Assembly (NCBI GenBank): GCA_902473545.1
Contig: CABRSG010000072.1
Coordinates: forward strand, 1-9,723
Source: an uncultured Lachnospiraceae bacterium
Lineage (GTDB): Bacteria; Bacillota; Clostridia; Lachnospirales; Lachnospiraceae
Direction: 5' to 3'
DNA length: 9,723 bases
Shown: positions 1 through 6,097 of the stretch, one piece after another
How the letters are laid out: each line of letters opens with the position of its first letter
Position numbering within the stretch: the first letter of the stretch is position 1
Translations under genes and position numbers: made by a program
The notes under the pieces: model-generated
The model's database searches: none
The model's input: only the letters and a program-made list of their open reading frames with translations
What the model was told of the DNA's origin: nothing

Positions 1-449
1 CCATTGTTTGCGGCATTCCCATGATGCTGTACTACACGAAAATCAACAAATTTGGGATGTTGACGATTACTGGCATTATCGGAGGTATTTTTTTCTATCT
101 CATTGGCTATGGGTGGATCGGTTTGCTCGGCTGGTTTCTTGGTGGGCTTTTGAGTGATATAGTTCTTAAAATTGGCGGTTATCAAAAATTTAAAGTAACT
201 GTCTTGAGTTATGCTTGCTTTTGCCTTGGCATTATGGGCTGCCCTGCGAATCTTTGGTTTGCTGGTGAAGCCTATTGGGAAAATATTCACACTTCCATGG
301 GAGATCAATATGCGAATACACTGCAATCTCTGATGCCCTCTTGGATGATGTATGTAGGATTTGCACTGCTGTTTGTAGGGGGGATTCTGGGTGCACTTCT
401 GGGACATAAGATGCTGAAAAAACATTTTGAAAGAGCAGGCATTGTGTAA
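1..449 (+). CDS. MptD/Trep_Strep-family ECF transporter S component, C-terminal part (5' end outside window)
   Basis: Membrane protein that would bind the substrate of an energy-coupling-factor importer. The frame is open from base 3 through the left edge, so the ATG at 21 is probably internal; residues IVCGIP precede it and fit the end of a membrane segment. About 149 residues remain. The family is usually near 190-200 aa (from memory), so roughly the first 45 are missing. Several hydrophobic segments are visible, including one around GIIGGIFFYLIG and a C-terminal one around YVGFALLFVGGILGALLG, followed by a basic tail. The family call rests on overall resemblance to the conserved hypothetical family called MptD or Trep_Strep, and on the next two genes being EcfT and a double EcfA. 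The stop overlaps the next start (TAATG), which suggests translational coupling. The substrate is unknown. Confidence 0.8.
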   Translation, partial: IVCGIPMMLYYTKINKFGMLTITGIIGGIFFYLIGYGWIGLLGWFLGGLLSDIVLKIGGYQKFKVTVLSYACFCLGIMGCPANLWFAGEAYWENIHTSMGDQYANTLQSLMPSWMMYVGFALLFVGGILGALLGHKMLKKHFERAGIV

Positions 450-1180
450 TGGAACAGTTGCAGGCCGTTGTAGAAACACGAAGTGGCTTTCGTTTAGACC
501 CCCGGACAAAGCTGCTGTTGATGGCTGTTGTTGCCACTGCGGAATTTCTATATAGTCACACTGCGTTTATGATTGTGGTAGCTTTGATCCCGTTTGTATT
601 GCTTTTAACGAACAGACAAAATAAAACTGCTCTTATATTCTTCTGCTTATTTTCGGCAGGATTATTCGTGCAGGCGGTTCAAAACTCCATCCAGTTTCCT
701 ATGGTTATCAATATGTTGGTAGTTTTACTGGTGGGCTTGGTGTTGCGGTTGTTTCCCGCCTTTGCTATGGGTGCATATATCATCAAGTCTACCACTGCCA
801 GCGAGTGTATTACTGCACTGGGCAGGATGCACATTGGGCGGCAAATCACAATTCCTCTCTCTGTGCTGTTTCGCTTCATTCCTACTATGCAGGAAGAATC
901 CGCTGCTATAAAAGATGCCATGCGGATGCGCGAGGTACAATTCGGAACGAAAAAATTTTGGCAGAATCCGGCAGCCCTGATTGAATACCGTTTTATCCCT
1001 TTGATGATTTCAGTAGTTAAGATCGGAGACGATCTTTCTGCCGCTGCTTTGACACGCGGACTGGATAATCCTGTCCGTCGAAGCAATATTACCAAAGTTG
1101 GCTTTACTGGCTGGGATCTGATAACAGTGCTGATTGCTGGTTCTGCGTTGATTGGCACCTATTTTTTTAGTCCGTGGTAA
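449..1180 (+). CDS. ecfT: ECF transporter transmembrane component EcfT (CbiQ family)
   Basis: Transmembrane coupling subunit that links the S component to the ATPase subunits. It is 243 aa, normal for the family. It has hydrophobic segments near residues 20-60 and 65-115, then a cytoplasmic region with two Arg-containing coupling motifs: DAMRMRE at about 156-162 and AALTRG at 199-204. In EcfT proteins such short Ala/Arg motifs contact the ATPase grooves; the first copy here lacks the usual Gly. A last hydrophobic segment (LITVLIAGSALIGTYFF) closes the protein. The start is the ATG inside TAATG shared with the preceding stop. The upstream ribosome binding site is weak, so expression probably depends on coupling. 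The ATPase gene follows 12 bp downstream. Confidence 0.88.
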   Translation: MEQLQAVVETRSGFRLDPRTKLLLMAVVATAEFLYSHTAFMIVVALIPFVLLLTNRQNKTALIFFCLFSAGLFVQAVQNSIQFPMVINMLVVLLVGLVLRLFPAFAMGAYIIKSTTASECITALGRMHIGRQITIPLSVLFRFIPTMQEESAAIKDAMRMREVQFGTKKFWQNPAALIEYRFIPLMISVVKIGDDLSAAALTRGLDNPVRRSNITKVGFTGWDLITVLIAGSALIGTYFFSPW

Positions 1181-1192
1181 GGGGGTGCAGAA

Positions 1193-2689
1193 GTGATTGA
1201 GTTAAAAGATGTTTCTTTCACTTATGAAAGTGGAGGAACAGAGAATAGCCTGAAACACATTGATCTCACAATTGAAGATGGAGAAACTGTTTTGTTCTGC
1301 GGAGAATCCGGCTGCGGAAAAACGACATTGACACGCTTGATTAACGGCCTGATTCCACATTACTATACTGGCAAATTGGATGGGAAAGTGTTGCTGGACG
1401 GAAAAGAGTTGAAAGAGTACCCGCTTTATCAAATCGGCCAGAGGGTAGGTTCCGTATTCCAGAATCCACGAACACAGTTTTACAATGTCGATACAACCAG
1501 TGAGATTGTATTCGGGTGCGAAAATATGGGGCTGCCGGTTCCTCAAATGACGAAGCGACTTGAAGATACAACAAAAAATTTGAAATTGGAAAAACTGTTA
1601 AACCGAAGTCTGTTTGCATTGTCTGGTGGTGAAAAGCAAAAAATTGCCTGTGCCTCAGCAGACGCCATTCACCCGAATATTTTTGTACTGGATGAACCAT
1701 CCTCTAATTTGGACGTTGCAACGATTGAGGATTTAAGAAAAGTCATCCACCACTGGCAATCCGAGCGAAAAACGGTTTTGATAGCTGAACACCGACTTTA
1801 TTATCTTGTGCCTTTGGCTGATCGCATTATCTACATGAAGCATGGAGAGATCAGAAAGGAATTTACAAGGCAGCAATTTCAATCGCTATCCCCTGAAGTG
1901 TTGCAGGAAATGGGGCTGCGCGCTCTCGATCCATTCAATCTGCATCCAGAGGCAAAACCAAATGAGAACCCGCCGACTTTACATATCAGGAACTTTCGGT
2001 TTTCTTATGAAAAACACGGTTCCCTTGTTGTAGATATTCCCGACCTGGCGCTTCCCCAGGGAGAAATTATTGGGATTATTGGGAATAACGGCGCAGGCAA
2101 ATCCACATTTGCCCGCTGTTTATGCGGAGTGGATAAACGGGCTTTGGGTGAGTTAGAACTTAATGGACATTCTTATCGTACAAAGCAACGCTGCCACATA
2201 TCTTACATGGTTATGCAGGATGTAAACCACCAACTGTTTACTGAAGATGTGCTGGATGAATTACTCCTTAGCATGGAGGAGGATGATGAAAAGGAAAACA
2301 CAGAAAAGGCAAAGCAAATTTTATCCAGCCTTGATCTGGCAGACAAAATCAAATTGCATCCAATGTCCTTATCTGGTGGGGAAAAGCAGCGAGTAGCGAT
2401 TGGGAGTGCTATCGCCTCAAACAAGGAAATCCTTGTTTTTGATGAGCCGACCAGCGGTTTGGACTATTTCCACATGATAGAGGTGGCTGATAATTTAAAT
2501 CACTTGAAAAACATGGGAAAAAGTCTATTCTTGATAACCCATGATCCTGAATTGATTTATAAATGCTGTACCCATCTTTTGTTCATTCAAGAGAATAAGG
2601 TACTGTGGCATCGACCAATGGATAGTGAAGCGGTCAAACTCCTGCTGGCATTTTTCTCACATGAACGAAAAATGAGTGTGACACCATAA
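1193..2689 (+). CDS. ECF transporter ATP-binding protein with two fused ATPase domains (EcfA-EcfA')
   Basis: Provides both ATPases of the ECF module in one 498-aa chain. Domain 1: Walker A GESGCGKTT at 37-45, signature LSGGE at 143-147, Walker B ending D167-E168, switch His200. Domain 2 starts near residue 264: Walker A GNNGAGKST at 297-305, LSGGE at 393-397, Walker B ending D417-E418, His450. Both halves keep the catalytic Glu and full signature, so both sites look competent. The start is GTG at 1193, preceded by AAGGGGG at 1179-1185 with 7 bp spacing; the Shine-Dalgarno overlaps the end of ecfT. Such fused ATPases are typical of ECF-type operons with dedicated S components, and also of thiamine-precursor (YkoD-like) systems. 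The S component next door favours a dedicated importer of unknown substrate. The gene ends just before a strong terminator. Confidence 0.9.
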   Translation: MIELKDVSFTYESGGTENSLKHIDLTIEDGETVLFCGESGCGKTTLTRLINGLIPHYYTGKLDGKVLLDGKELKEYPLYQIGQRVGSVFQNPRTQFYNVDTTSEIVFGCENMGLPVPQMTKRLEDTTKNLKLEKLLNRSLFALSGGEKQKIACASADAIHPNIFVLDEPSSNLDVATIEDLRKVIHHWQSERKTVLIAEHRLYYLVPLADRIIYMKHGEIRKEFTRQQFQSLSPEVLQEMGLRALDPFNLHPEAKPNENPPTLHIRNFRFSYEKHGSLVVDIPDLALPQGEIIGIIGNNGAGKSTFARCLCGVDKRALGELELNGHSYRTKQRCHISYMVMQDVNHQLFTEDVLDELLLSMEEDDEKENTEKAKQILSSLDLADKIKLHPMSLSGGEKQRVAIGSAIASNKEILVFDEPTSGLDYFHMIEVADNLNHLKNMGKSLFLITHDPELIYKCCTHLLFIQENKVLWHRPMDSEAVKLLLAFFSHERKMSVTP

Positions 2690-2721
2690 TTTTGTGTGCT
2701 CATTTTACAATTTTACCCTAT

Positions 2722-2758
2722 CGGCGGTTTTGAGAGATCAAGGCCGCCGTTTCTTTTT
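2722..2758 (+). terminator. Rho-independent terminator of the ECF operon
   Basis: A 12-bp stem (2722-2733 with 2738-2749, including two G-T pairs) closes on a GAGA tetraloop and is followed directly by TTTCTTTTT at 2750-2758. It lies 33 bp after the ATPase stop. The outer six pairs are all G-C. This is a textbook intrinsic terminator read on the plus strand. Confidence 0.9.
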
Positions 2759-2992
2759 GCCAACGACAACGGACAAAACCCGCTGATGAAAAAAGCCCGC
2801 GCCTATGTAGACCATTGGGACCAGGCATACCGGGACAATACCGGGCTTCTCCTGTTCGGGGATGTGGGGGACGGGAAAATCTTTTTCCCCTCTATCCTGA
2901 ACCGGCTGACCGGTATGTTTTCCGAGGACAGAGCAGAGTTTATCGCCAGTCTAGGAATTTATGACCGCATACTGGAACGGTGCGCCCCTATC
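2756..2992 (+). pseudogene. Remnant of a DnaC/IstB-like ATP-binding replication protein, internally deleted
   Basis: An open frame (2696-3121) contains blocks I recognise from DnaC-like ATPases of clostridial integrative elements. In order they are FANDNGQNPLM with KARAYVDHW, then LLLFGDVGDGKIFF (a decayed Walker A where GDVGTGKSF is expected), then NRLTGMFSEDRAEFIASL, then IYDRILERCAPI. In intact relatives, stretches lie between Walker A and NRLTG, and between IASL and IYDRILERC; the latter holds Walker B. Both are missing here, so the product cannot hydrolyse ATP. The apparent first 20 residues of the frame come from the ECF terminator, and the tail after about 2992 is antisense to a PIN gene remnant. 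The alternative, a genuine short gene of 141 aa, is unlikely because no ribosome binding site is visible and the start lies before a terminator. The deletion positions are judged from memory of the family. Confidence 0.75.
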
Positions 2993-3009
2993 TTAAAAAA
3001 GAAAAATAT

Positions 3010-3185
3010 TGCATCTGGCAGATATTTGGGTGCTTTACGGTTCAGGATGTCCCGCAACTCTGCTATATTGCGGTCACAGAAACCATTTCGTGATTCTGGG
3101 CAATATAGAGCAGAGCCTTAGCGGGCTTTGACCGGGGAAAGAGCAATGCAGAAAAAAGGATATTTGTATCAATCAAAATCCGCAT
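3010..3185 (-). pseudogene. PIN-domain toxin (VapC-like) gene remnant, frameshifted and truncated
   Basis: Reading the minus strand from the ATG at 3185 gives MRILIDTNILFSALLF, the classic PIN-domain opening with its first catalytic Asp in LIDTN, followed by KALLYIAQNHEMV. The frame then hits a TAG at 3063-3065. Shifting by one base at about 3079-3080 restores CDRNIAELRDIL and KAPKYLPDA, which continue the PIN family pattern, so one base appears lost. Homology stops at about 3010, where the DnaC-like remnant of the other strand begins. The central and C-terminal acidic residues needed for the nuclease are absent. The gene starts 2 bp after the stop of an antitoxin-like remnant, the usual antitoxin-then-toxin layout. 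It is a dead toxin; no activity is expected. Confidence 0.78.
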
Positions 3186-3187
3186 GA

Positions 3188-3331
3188 TTATCTTTCCTTT
3201 CCGTATCGTACTTCGTCCACAAGTGCCTGAATATCATCTTCATTGTAGACACCCATTTCCTCAGCAACACCGGAAAAGGCAGCCTGTGCTTTGCGGATTG
3301 CCTGGGCGGAGGCATTGCTGACATCAGTATT
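3188..3331 (-). pseudogene. C-terminal tail of an antitoxin-like gene partnered with the PIN remnant
   Basis: On the minus strand, from just after a stop at 3332-3334 to the TAA at 3188-3190, the frame encodes 47 residues. They include NASAQAIRKAQAAF, VAEEMGVYNEDDIQALVD and EVRYGKER. No start codon lies in this frame before the upstream stop, so the N-terminal DNA-binding half is missing or lies in another frame. The acidic, helical tail placed 2 bp before a PIN-domain start codon fits a RelB/DinJ-like or related antitoxin. The family is a guess from position and character. A stretch in another minus frame (about 3335-3400, residues around LVPQEIKIDF) might be the displaced N-terminal part, but I cannot confirm it. 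Confidence 0.5.
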
Positions 3332-3334
3332 TTA

Positions 3335-3500
3335 GCTGTTGTTTCAGGAAAAATAGCGAAGTCTATTTTAATTTCCTGTGGCACAAGACTGGCAGTGTTC
3401 GATATTGAGGGTAAGCAGCGAGTAACAGGCCGTCTTCCAATCGGATGATACTTCTGCGATAATAACAGCACTGTGAATCCGATGATGCAAAATAGATAAT
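3335..3500. other. Intergenic stretch with no recognised gene
   Basis: Between the antitoxin-like remnant and the nrdD control region I see no coding sequence with a ribosome binding site, no strong hairpin and no repeat. Frames on both strands are open for short runs but show no recognised motif. It is probably decayed DNA of the same scar plus the distal upstream region of nrdD. Confidence 0.4.
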
Positions 3501-3530
3501 TTGTCCTCTTGCATTTATATGGCATCAATG

Positions 3531-3546
3531 ATACTATATATAGTGC
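3531..3546 (+). promoter_or_regulatory. NrdR box 1
   Basis: ATACTATATATAGTGC matches the NrdR operator consensus ACACWATATATWGTGT at 14 of 16 positions by my count, with a perfect ACTATATATAGT palindrome at its core. A TATAGT (-10-like) element at 3539-3544 lies inside it, so binding would cover the promoter; I could not assign a convincing -35. NrdR is the ATP/dATP-sensing repressor of ribonucleotide reductase genes, which fits the nrdD gene 45 bp downstream. Confidence 0.82.
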
Positions 3547-3561
3547 GCGGCAGAAATATAA

Positions 3562-3577
3562 ACACAAAGTATTGTTT
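3562..3577 (+). promoter_or_regulatory. NrdR box 2
   Basis: ACACAAAGTATTGTTT matches the NrdR consensus at about 13 of 16 positions. It starts exactly 31 bp after box 1, about three helical turns, the spacing expected for cooperative binding on one DNA face. It ends just before the nrdD Shine-Dalgarno. Confidence 0.75.
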
Positions 3578-3578
3578 C

Positions 3579-3584
3579 GGAGGT
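3579..3584 (+). promoter_or_regulatory. Shine-Dalgarno of nrdD (decides the start)
   Basis: GGAGGT lies 6 bp before the ATG at 3591. The same frame is open upstream to an ATG at 3501, but that would translate the NrdR boxes and has no comparable ribosome binding site. The start is therefore set at 3591. Confidence 0.88.
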
Positions 3585-3590
3585 AGCAGC

Positions 3591-5906
3591 ATGTTGGAAA
3601 ACTTTGCTCAGAATCCTGGTACTATCAGGAAACGTGACGGCAGACCGGTGGCTTTTGACAGAAATAAGATTGAGAATGCGATTCGCAAGGCAAATGATGC
3701 GGCAAAGGTGGAAGCGATTGCTCCATATCAGTTTGAAAAGCTGGTGGACGAGGTGATTTCTTCTATTCCTGTAGGGGAAGTGCCGGAAGTAGAGCAGGTG
3801 CAGGATCTGGTGGAGGAGCGTCTGATTGCCAATGGATTTGCGAAAACGGCGAAGGCATATATTCTTTATCGTGCGGAACACAGCAAAGTCCGCAAGACAG
3901 AGGCGGACCTGGTACAGATTTACCGGGAGCTGACGTTTGTCAGTGCCGCAGAGGCAGACAGGAAGCGTGAAAATGCCAATATCGACGCGGATACAGCTAT
4001 GGGAACCATGCTGAAATACGGTTCAGAGGGCTCAAACTATTTTGTTGACAATTATATACTCCCGAAAGATATTGCGGCAGCACACATCAATGGGGATATC
4101 CATATTCATGACAAGGATTTTTATATGCTGACAGAAACCTGCTGTCAGATCGATCTGATTAAATTATTCAAGGATGGATTTTCTACAGGGCATGGTTTTG
4201 TACGCTCCCCAAAATCGATTGCCAGCTATGCGGCGCTGGCCTGTATTGCGATTCAGGCGAACCAGAATGAGATGCACGGCGGTCAGTCGATTCCCAATTT
4301 TGACTATGCAATGGCAGATGGGGTAGCATATACCTTCCGCAAAGAGTATTATGATGCGCTGCAGCGATATTTTTGGCTGGAATTCCAGTGTGAGACGGCG
4401 TTGGAGGACGAGTTTCGCACTGCGCTCAAAGAAGCATTGTCTGAGAATCTTGATATGGCTAATATCGATGACTATGAGCGCCCGTTTATAAACTGGATGA
4501 TGAGCAGAGGAAAGAATCTGTTGGGAATCGAAGTGACAGAAGAGGCGGCGCGCAGGGGACACAAAACCTCTGTACAAATTGCCATGAAAGAGACAGATAT
4601 GCTTACCTATCAGGCTATGGAGTCTTTGATTCACAATTTGAATACGATGAACTCCAGAGCAGGCGCACAAGTGCCTTTCAGCTCCATCAACTATGGAACC
4701 TGCACAAGACCAGAAGCCAGGATGGCAATCCGCAACCTGCTCAATGCCACTTATAAGGGTCTGGGAACAGGGGAAACGGCAATCTTTCCGGTGCAGATTT
4801 TTAAGGTAAAGGATGGAATCAATTTTCAACCGGGTGATCCGAATTATGATTTATTCCGCCTTGCAATTAAGACCTCCGCAAAGAGGCTTTTTCCGAATTT
4901 CAGCTTTATTGATGCGCCGTTTAATCTGCAATATTATAAAGAAGGCGACTATAACACAGAAGTCGGATATATGGGCTGCCGTACCCGTGTCATGGGCAAT
5001 CGCTACGATCCGGAAAAAGAAGTGACTTGCGGGAGAGGAAATTTAAGCTTTACATCAATTAATCTTCCGAGGCTTGGGATTCAGGCAAAAGGCGATATTC
5101 AGGCGTTCTATGACAGGCTGGACAAAATGCTGGAGCTTTGCAGCAGGCAGCTGCTTCATCGATTTAGCATCCAGAGCAGCAAAACGGTGCGGAACTATCC
5201 GTTTTTGATGGGGCAGGGTATCTGGATAGATTCTGAAGGCCTTAACATCGACGATAAGGTTGGCGAGGTTCTGCGGAACGGGACCTTAAGCATCGGTTTT
5301 ATCGGTTTGGCGGAAGCATTGGTGGCTCTGACGGGCAAACATCATGGAGAAAGCGAAGAGAGTCGGAAACTTGGGTACGAAATTATTTCTCACATGAGGG
5401 AGTTTGTGGATAAAAAGTCGGAGGAATACAAACTGAACTTTACGTTATTGGCGACTCCGGCAGAAGGGCTTTCCGGAAGATTTGTGCGGATAGACAGGCA
5501 GAGGTTCGGCAGTATTCCGGGTATTACAGACAGAGAGTATTATACCAACTCTTTCCATATACCGGTTTATTACCCGATCAGCGCATTTGAAAAGATCCGG
5601 GTCGAGGCTCCCTATCATGCCCTGACAAATGCAGGGCATATCAGCTATGTGGAATTGGATGGAGATACGGCAAAGAATCCGGAGGCATTTGAATCTGTAA
5701 TCCGATATATGAAAGAGTGCGGTATCGGCTACGGTTCTGTTAATCATCCGGTAGACAGAGACCCGGTCTGCGGATATACAGGCGTAATTGACGATGTGTG
5801 CCCGCGGTGCGGACGCCGGGAAGGCGAAGCAGTGTCACTGGACAGATTGAATGCGCTTCGCAGGAAATATCCGGATATTCCCGTATATTTTGACCCAAAT
5901 CATTGA
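3591..5906 (+). CDS. nrdD: Anaerobic (class III) ribonucleoside-triphosphate reductase, catalytic protein lacking the glycyl-radical tail
   Basis: Reduces ribonucleotides to deoxyribonucleotides without oxygen. The chain is 771 aa. An N-terminal ATP-cone (about 8-97, opening RKRDGRPVAFDRNKI) gives allosteric control. The core carries Cys184-Cys185 in ETCCQIDL and Cys463 in MGCRTRV, the counterparts of the active-site cysteines of class III enzymes, then GRGNLSFTSINLPR. Asn484 lies 21 residues after Cys463, like Cys290/Asn311 of the T4 enzyme as I recall it, which hints at a formate-using type. Cys710, Cys727, Cys737 and Cys740 near the end are candidate Zn ligands. The protein ends at PVYFDPNH without the usual C-terminal TGYLVG glycyl-radical segment. 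That segment is encoded by the next gene, 32 bp downstream. Two NrdR boxes precede the gene. Function is sure; the split is seen directly. Confidence 0.95.
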   Translation: MLENFAQNPGTIRKRDGRPVAFDRNKIENAIRKANDAAKVEAIAPYQFEKLVDEVISSIPVGEVPEVEQVQDLVEERLIANGFAKTAKAYILYRAEHSKVRKTEADLVQIYRELTFVSAAEADRKRENANIDADTAMGTMLKYGSEGSNYFVDNYILPKDIAAAHINGDIHIHDKDFYMLTETCCQIDLIKLFKDGFSTGHGFVRSPKSIASYAALACIAIQANQNEMHGGQSIPNFDYAMADGVAYTFRKEYYDALQRYFWLEFQCETALEDEFRTALKEALSENLDMANIDDYERPFINWMMSRGKNLLGIEVTEEAARRGHKTSVQIAMKETDMLTYQAMESLIHNLNTMNSRAGAQVPFSSINYGTCTRPEARMAIRNLLNATYKGLGTGETAIFPVQIFKVKDGINFQPGDPNYDLFRLAIKTSAKRLFPNFSFIDAPFNLQYYKEGDYNTEVGYMGCRTRVMGNRYDPEKEVTCGRGNLSFTSINLPRLGIQAKGDIQAFYDRLDKMLELCSRQLLHRFSIQSSKTVRNYPFLMGQGIWIDSEGLNIDDKVGEVLRNGTLSIGFIGLAEALVALTGKHHGESEESRKLGYEIISHMREFVDKKSEEYKLNFTLLATPAEGLSGRFVRIDRQRFGSIPGITDREYYTNSFHIPVYYPISAFEKIRVEAPYHALTNAGHISYVELDGDTAKNPEAFESVIRYMKECGIGYGSVNHPVDRDPVCGYTGVIDDVCPRCGRREGEAVSLDRLNALRRKYPDIPVYFDPNH

Positions 5907-5925
5907 AATCAAAATTATTTTAGTC

Positions 5926-5931
5926 AGGAGG
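5926..5931 (+). promoter_or_regulatory. Shine-Dalgarno of the small glycyl-radical subunit
   Basis: AGGAGG sits 7 bp before the ATG at 5939, in the gap after the nrdD stop. A stop codon in the same frame (TAG at 5921-5923) lies just upstream. The small ORF is thus a separate, well-initiated gene and not a frameshifted tail of nrdD. Confidence 0.9.
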
Positions 5932-5938
5932 AATTGAT

Positions 5939-6097
5939 ATGACAGGAAAGCCATTGCCAGAAAACGGAAAAGTGGGAGAGAATGTAAAATTTGACCGTAT
6001 CCGCCGAATTACCGGATATTTGGTGGGAACGACTGACCGCTTCAACGACGCGAAGCGTGCGGAGGAAAAGGATCGTGTCAAGCATACTTTATCCTAA
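5939..6097 (+). CDS. Stand-alone glycyl-radical domain of anaerobic ribonucleotide reductase (split NrdD C-terminus)
   Basis: A 52-aa protein. After a 15-residue polar leader it reads KFDRIRRITGYLVG, then DRFNDAKRAEEKDRVKH. This is the block that normally ends Firmicutes NrdD proteins, with Gly26 of TGYLVG as the expected radical glycine and RVKH near the end. In a normal enzyme the activase NrdG abstracts a hydrogen from this glycine and the radical is passed to the active-site cysteine. Here the radical-bearing loop would have to bind the large subunit in trans, as the small GrcA (YfiD) protein does for pyruvate formate-lyase. It sits between nrdD and nrdG, has its own AGGAGG, and overlaps nrdG by 23 bp, so all three are surely co-expressed. 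The assignment comes from motif recognition; assembly with NrdD is inferred. Confidence 0.87.
   Translation: MTGKPLPENGKVGENVKFDRIRRITGYLVGTTDRFNDAKRAEEKDRVKHTLS
6061..6065 (+). promoter_or_regulatory. Shine-Dalgarno of nrdG (supports GTG start)
   Basis: GGAGG lies 9 bp before the GTG at 6075, inside the small subunit gene. The frame extends upstream to a TTG at 5991, but that would add 28 unrelated residues encoded across the glycyl-radical motif. Confidence 0.65.

Noticed and set aside
2696..3121. Open frame of 141 codons as an intact gene
   Set aside because: It starts before a terminator hairpin, has no ribosome binding site, and is a patchwork of terminator sequence, deleted DnaC-like blocks and the antisense of a PIN remnant.
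3169..3567. Minus-strand frame of 132 codons as a gene
   Set aside because: It overlaps the NrdR boxes and runs in a different frame from the recognisable antitoxin tail; no motif or ribosome binding site.
3501..3590. Upstream extension of nrdD by 30 residues
   Set aside because: It would run through both NrdR boxes and has no Shine-Dalgarno, while GGAGGT precedes the ATG at 3591 and the protein from there matches the normal N-terminus.
4164..4829. 221-codon minus-strand frame inside nrdD
   Set aside because: Antisense shadow of a strongly conserved coding region, with no start signal or recognisable motif.
5763..5783. CGYTG in the large NrdD chain as the radical glycine
   Set aside because: It lies among the Zn-type cysteines. 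TGYLVG with the following RVKH in the next gene fits the end of Firmicutes NrdD proteins better. Kept as a formal alternative.
5904..5941. The nrdD split as a simple frameshift or single stop mutation
   Set aside because: The gap holds a full AGGAGG with correct spacing, a stop in the small ORF frame and a fresh ATG, and the small ORF has a non-conserved leader before the motif. One base change would not rejoin the two.
5991..6074. TTG start and 28-residue N-terminal extension of nrdG
   Set aside because: The extension is the out-of-frame reading of the conserved glycyl-radical block; the GTG at 6075 has a GGAGG upstream and gives the normal NrdG length.
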